Assembly: GCF_900696085.1 (NCBI RefSeq)
Contig: NZ_CAADFC020000013.1
Coordinates: 62,001 to 126,000, forward strand
Reading direction: 5' to 3'
From: Bradyrhizobium ivorense
Lineage (GTDB): Bacteria; Pseudomonadota; Alphaproteobacteria; Rhizobiales; Xanthobacteraceae
Length of the DNA stretch: 64,000 nucleotides
A program made the translations under genes and the position numbers. The notes beneath the pieces were generated by a model. That model made no database searches, was not told the origin of the DNA, and saw only the letters and a program-made list of their open reading frames with translations. Positions 61,777 to 64,000 of the stretch are shown here, one piece after another (positions within the stretch are counted from its first letter, which is position 1; each line of letters starts with the position of its first letter).

Positions 61777-63504
61777 GTGGCGAACGGCGCGCAACGCGGC
61801 ATGCAACGGGACTTGCAGCGCGACCTCGGCGTCCGCGTCGGTTTCGCCAGCGAGACCGGCAGGCGCGACGCCAATGAGGACTATGTGGCGGCCTGCCTCG
61901 GCCGGCCCGGCATGGTTCACCGCGAGGTCGTCGCCGCGGTCGCCGACGGCGTCGGCGGCCACAAGGGCGGACGCGAGGCCGCGGAGATCGCCGTCCGCAG
62001 CTTCATCGACGCCTATTACTCCCTGCCCGAGACGCTCGGTGTGCGCCGCCGCGCCGCGCGGGCGCTGGAAGCCGCCAATAGCTGGATCTTCGGCCAGGGC
62101 CGGGTCGACACTGCACGCAGCGGCATGGCCTGCGCCTTCTCCGCCGTCATCCTGTCGCGGCGGCAATGCCATGTCATCCATATCGGCGACACCCGCGCCT
62201 ATCGCCTGAGCGATGGCCGGCTGGAGCGGCTGACGCAGGACCACATCGCCGGCCGCGGCGACCTCGCCCATCTGCTGAGCCGCGCCATCGGCTTGGAGGA
62301 GTTCGCCCGCTTCGATTACGCCAGCGTCGGATTGCGGCAGCACGATCGTCTCCTGATCTGCAGCGACGGCGTGCACGGCGCGCTCGGCGATTCCCGGTTG
62401 AAGCAACTGTTGGAGGAACGCACGCCGCCGGATGACGCCGCGCGCAGCATTGTCGAGACCGCGCTTGCAGCCGGCAGCAGCGACAACAGCACCGCGCTGG
62501 TGCTCGACGTGGTCGACCTGCCGCCGGCGGATCGCGACGAGCTCACCCATGCGATCGCGACGCTGCCGATCCTCGATTTGCCGGAGGCCGGCGACACCGT
62601 CGATGATTTCAGCCTTGGCGACGTGCTGTCCGACGGACGCTACAGCCGCCTGTTTAGGGCGGTCGACAAGCGCGCCGGCCGCGAGGTGGTGCTGAAATTT
62701 CCGCATCCAAGGGTCGCCAGCGAAGGCTCCTATCGCCTCGCCTTCGTCCGCGAGGCCTGGGTCGCCGCGCGGGTGCGCAGCCTGTGGATCGGCGAGATCA
62801 TCGAGGTGCCCGCGGAGCGGCAGACCCGGCTCTATTCGGCGATGCCGCTCTACGAGGGCGAGACGCTGGAGCAGCGGCTCGGCCGCGCGCCGCGGCTGTC
62901 GCTCACCGAGGGCATCGCGATTGCGACCAAGCTGGTGCGCGCGGTGACGGCGCTGCACCGCGCCGGCATCATCCATCGCGACATCAAGCCCGACAATGTG
63001 ATCCTTTTGAAGGACGGCGGCCTGCGCCTCGTCGACCTCGGCGTCGCGCGGGTGCCGCTGCTGGAGGATTTTCCCGCCGAGGACATTCCGGGGACCGCGA
63101 GCTACATGGCGCCCGAACTGTTCGGCGGCAAGGCCGGCGACGAGGCCTCCGACTTGTTCGCGCTCGGCGTCACCGTCTACCGCATGTTCACCCAAAACTA
63201 TCCGTTCGGCGAGATCGAGCCGTTCTCACGGCCGCGCTTCGGCAAGCCGGCGCCGCTGTCGCGCTACCGGCCGGACCTGCCGGCCTGGCTCGACGCCGTG
63301 ATCGGCAAGGCGCTCAGCGCCGACCCGGCGCAGCGCTTCGGCGATGCCATCGAGTTCGCGCACGAACTGGAGAACGGCGCGACCTGGGCCGGCCCCGCCG
63401 TCCCGGTCCGCAAATCGCTGCACGACCGCGATCCCGTGACGTTCTGGAAGGTGCTGTGCGCCCTCCTGGCGCTGATCATCGTGGTGCTTCTGGCGCGGCA
63501 CTAA
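61777..63504 (+). CDS. PP2C phosphatase/Ser-Thr protein kinase fusion in nitrate assimilation cluster
   Basis: The 575-residue protein joins a PP2C-type phosphatase (15-235) to a Hanks-type kinase (about 270-525) and ends with one membrane helix (about 553-573). Phosphatase motifs are RRDANEDY, ADGVGGHKGG, HIGDTRAY, CSDGVHG and SSDNSTA. Kinase motifs are Lys307 in VVLKF, H400-R401-D402 in HRDIKPDN, the D420-L-G in place of DFG, and MAPEL. All catalytic residues for both activities appear present. It starts at GTG 61777 (ATG 61801 is possible). A kinase gene beside nasA/nirB/transporter genes also occurs in Pseudomonas, so a control role over nitrate uptake or reduction is likely; the target is unknown. 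Confidence 0.9.
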   Translation: MANGAQRGMQRDLQRDLGVRVGFASETGRRDANEDYVAACLGRPGMVHREVVAAVADGVGGHKGGREAAEIAVRSFIDAYYSLPETLGVRRRAARALEAANSWIFGQGRVDTARSGMACAFSAVILSRRQCHVIHIGDTRAYRLSDGRLERLTQDHIAGRGDLAHLLSRAIGLEEFARFDYASVGLRQHDRLLICSDGVHGALGDSRLKQLLEERTPPDDAARSIVETALAAGSSDNSTALVLDVVDLPPADRDELTHAIATLPILDLPEAGDTVDDFSLGDVLSDGRYSRLFRAVDKRAGREVVLKFPHPRVASEGSYRLAFVREAWVAARVRSLWIGEIIEVPAERQTRLYSAMPLYEGETLEQRLGRAPRLSLTEGIAIATKLVRAVTALHRAGIIHRDIKPDNVILLKDGGLRLVDLGVARVPLLEDFPAEDIPGTASYMAPELFGGKAGDEASDLFALGVTVYRMFTQNYPFGEIEPFSRPRFGKPAPLSRYRPDLPAWLDAVIGKALSADPAQRFGDAIEFAHELENGATWAGPAVPVRKSLHDRDPVTFWKVLCALLALIIVVLLARH

Positions 63505-63724
63505 AGGCGATTGGGTGAGGGCCGCGCGCGGGTCACCGCATTCCCGGCACGCTTGCGATCAGGTACTGCGCGACACGATGTTTCTCGCCTCGTTCCTGTC
63601 GGACGTCGCGACGCCCGGCTTCAATCTCGCGGCGGTCTGATGCTCGGCCCAGCGAGTTGAACGAACTCCGGAGGCCCGGCCCCGCTGCAGCCGACAGAGC
63701 CGCGTGTGCCTTTCAAGGCATCTG

Positions 63725-64000
63725 CTATCTCACTCCGCTTAATATGGTATTTTGGAGCGTCGTAAGTTGAGTGTTGATCGAACCTGTAAGCATCTGTTGC
63801 AGAAGCTGGTATGCTCTTGGATTGAAGAACCGGGGACCGACAGCGACTTTTGGAGCTCCGGGGACTGCCTTCGGCAATACCATCTTTGTGCCAACATTCG
63901 GCCCCTGCGCGAAAGCCAATGTGATCTTGTCAGTGTTGACTTGGGACATGTTCAACAAACCTCCCGGTCCCTTGAAATGGACAAGCGTCCAAGTCGGACC
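63725..64000 (-). CDS. unrecognised protein, C-terminal part (5' end beyond window)
   Basis: The frame is open to the right edge, so this is probably the 3' end of a longer gene. The visible end reads ...VNTDKITLAFAQGPNVGTKM and later RFFNPRAYQLLQQMLTGS, stopping at 63725. Its base composition is lower in GC than the neighbours. If it is instead a small gene, it could begin at ATG 63949 (74 residues), since GGGAGG lies about 10 nt upstream. No family is recognised. The 220 bp before it (63505-63724) contain a short protein-like frame ending MFLASFLSDVATPGFNLAAV at a TGA near 63640, possibly a gene remnant. Confidence 0.5.
   Translation of the reverse strand, partial: GPTWTLVHFKGPGGLLNMSQVNTDKITLAFAQGPNVGTKMVLPKAVPGAPKVAVGPRFFNPRAYQLLQQMLTGSINTQLTTLQNTILSGVR

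Noticed and set aside
61351..63195. Minus-strand open frame of 614 codons opposite the kinase-phosphatase gene
   Set aside because: The sense strand encodes intact PP2C and kinase motifs, and the antisense product is low-complexity.

Overview
This 64 kb window is a chromosomal segment of a high-GC alphaproteobacterium. A Bradyrhizobium-like organism (Nitrobacteraceae) is the best guess. The reasons are a paa phenylacetate operon with paaX, a class III-like PHA synthase, many solute ABC transporters, TPR/class III cyclase proteins, and five families of palindromic intergenic repeats typical of that group. This assignment is inference from gene content; no database search was possible.

Layout, left to right. 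(1) 1-2.8 kb: a class III adenylate cyclase with TPRs, cut by the left edge, and a YeeE/YedE sulfur-compound permease. (2) 3.0-11.2 kb, minus strand: paaX, paaABCDE (phenylacetyl-CoA epoxidase), a PaaI-type thioesterase, paaK and an amidase. (3) 11.5-19.2 kb: a lipase-like hydrolase, a DUF445 protein, a phasin, a GNAT, a PHA synthase pair (phaC with a very short phaE-like partner), an alpha/beta hydrolase, a SnoaL-like secreted protein and a methyltransferase-like protein. (4) 19.3-26.4 kb, minus strand: a lipid cluster of DUF6489, lipase, wax ester synthase/DGAT, epoxide-hydrolase-like enzyme and a self-sufficient CYP102-type P450-reductase fusion. (5) 26.8-40.75 kb, plus strand: two complete peptide/glutathione-type ABC importers flanking a gamma-glutamyltransferase and a DUF1028 protein. 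(6) 40.8-42.3 kb: an IS1182-type insertion sequence sitting inside a dispersed palindromic repeat. (7) 42.5-54.2 kb: a membrane protein, an ArgE-like deacetylase, a winged-helix/TPR regulator divergent from a hydrolase, a DMT permease, and an acyl-CoA module (phosphotransferase, acyl-CoA dehydrogenase, TetR, RidA, CaiB-type CoA-transferase). (8) 54.4-63.5 kb: assimilatory nitrate reduction: nirB-nirD-nasA on the minus strand, and divergently a NarK-type transporter and a PP2C-phosphatase/Ser-Thr-kinase fusion on the plus strand. (9) The right edge holds the 3' end of an unrecognised gene.

Functional logic. The nitrate block imports nitrate (NarK type), reduces it to nitrite (NasA) and then to ammonium (NirBD). 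A consensus sigma-54 promoter lies in front of the transporter/kinase arm, which fits nitrogen control. The paa block makes and epoxidises phenylacetyl-CoA, but the downstream paaF/G/H/J/Z genes are not here. The ABC block looks like one salvage unit for gamma-glutamyl or other small peptides. The lipid blocks point to storage polyester and possibly wax ester or triacylglycerol turnover.

Palindromic repeats sit at four of the five convergent gene ends, which suggests that they serve as or attract terminators. No tRNA, rRNA or CRISPR array was recognised.
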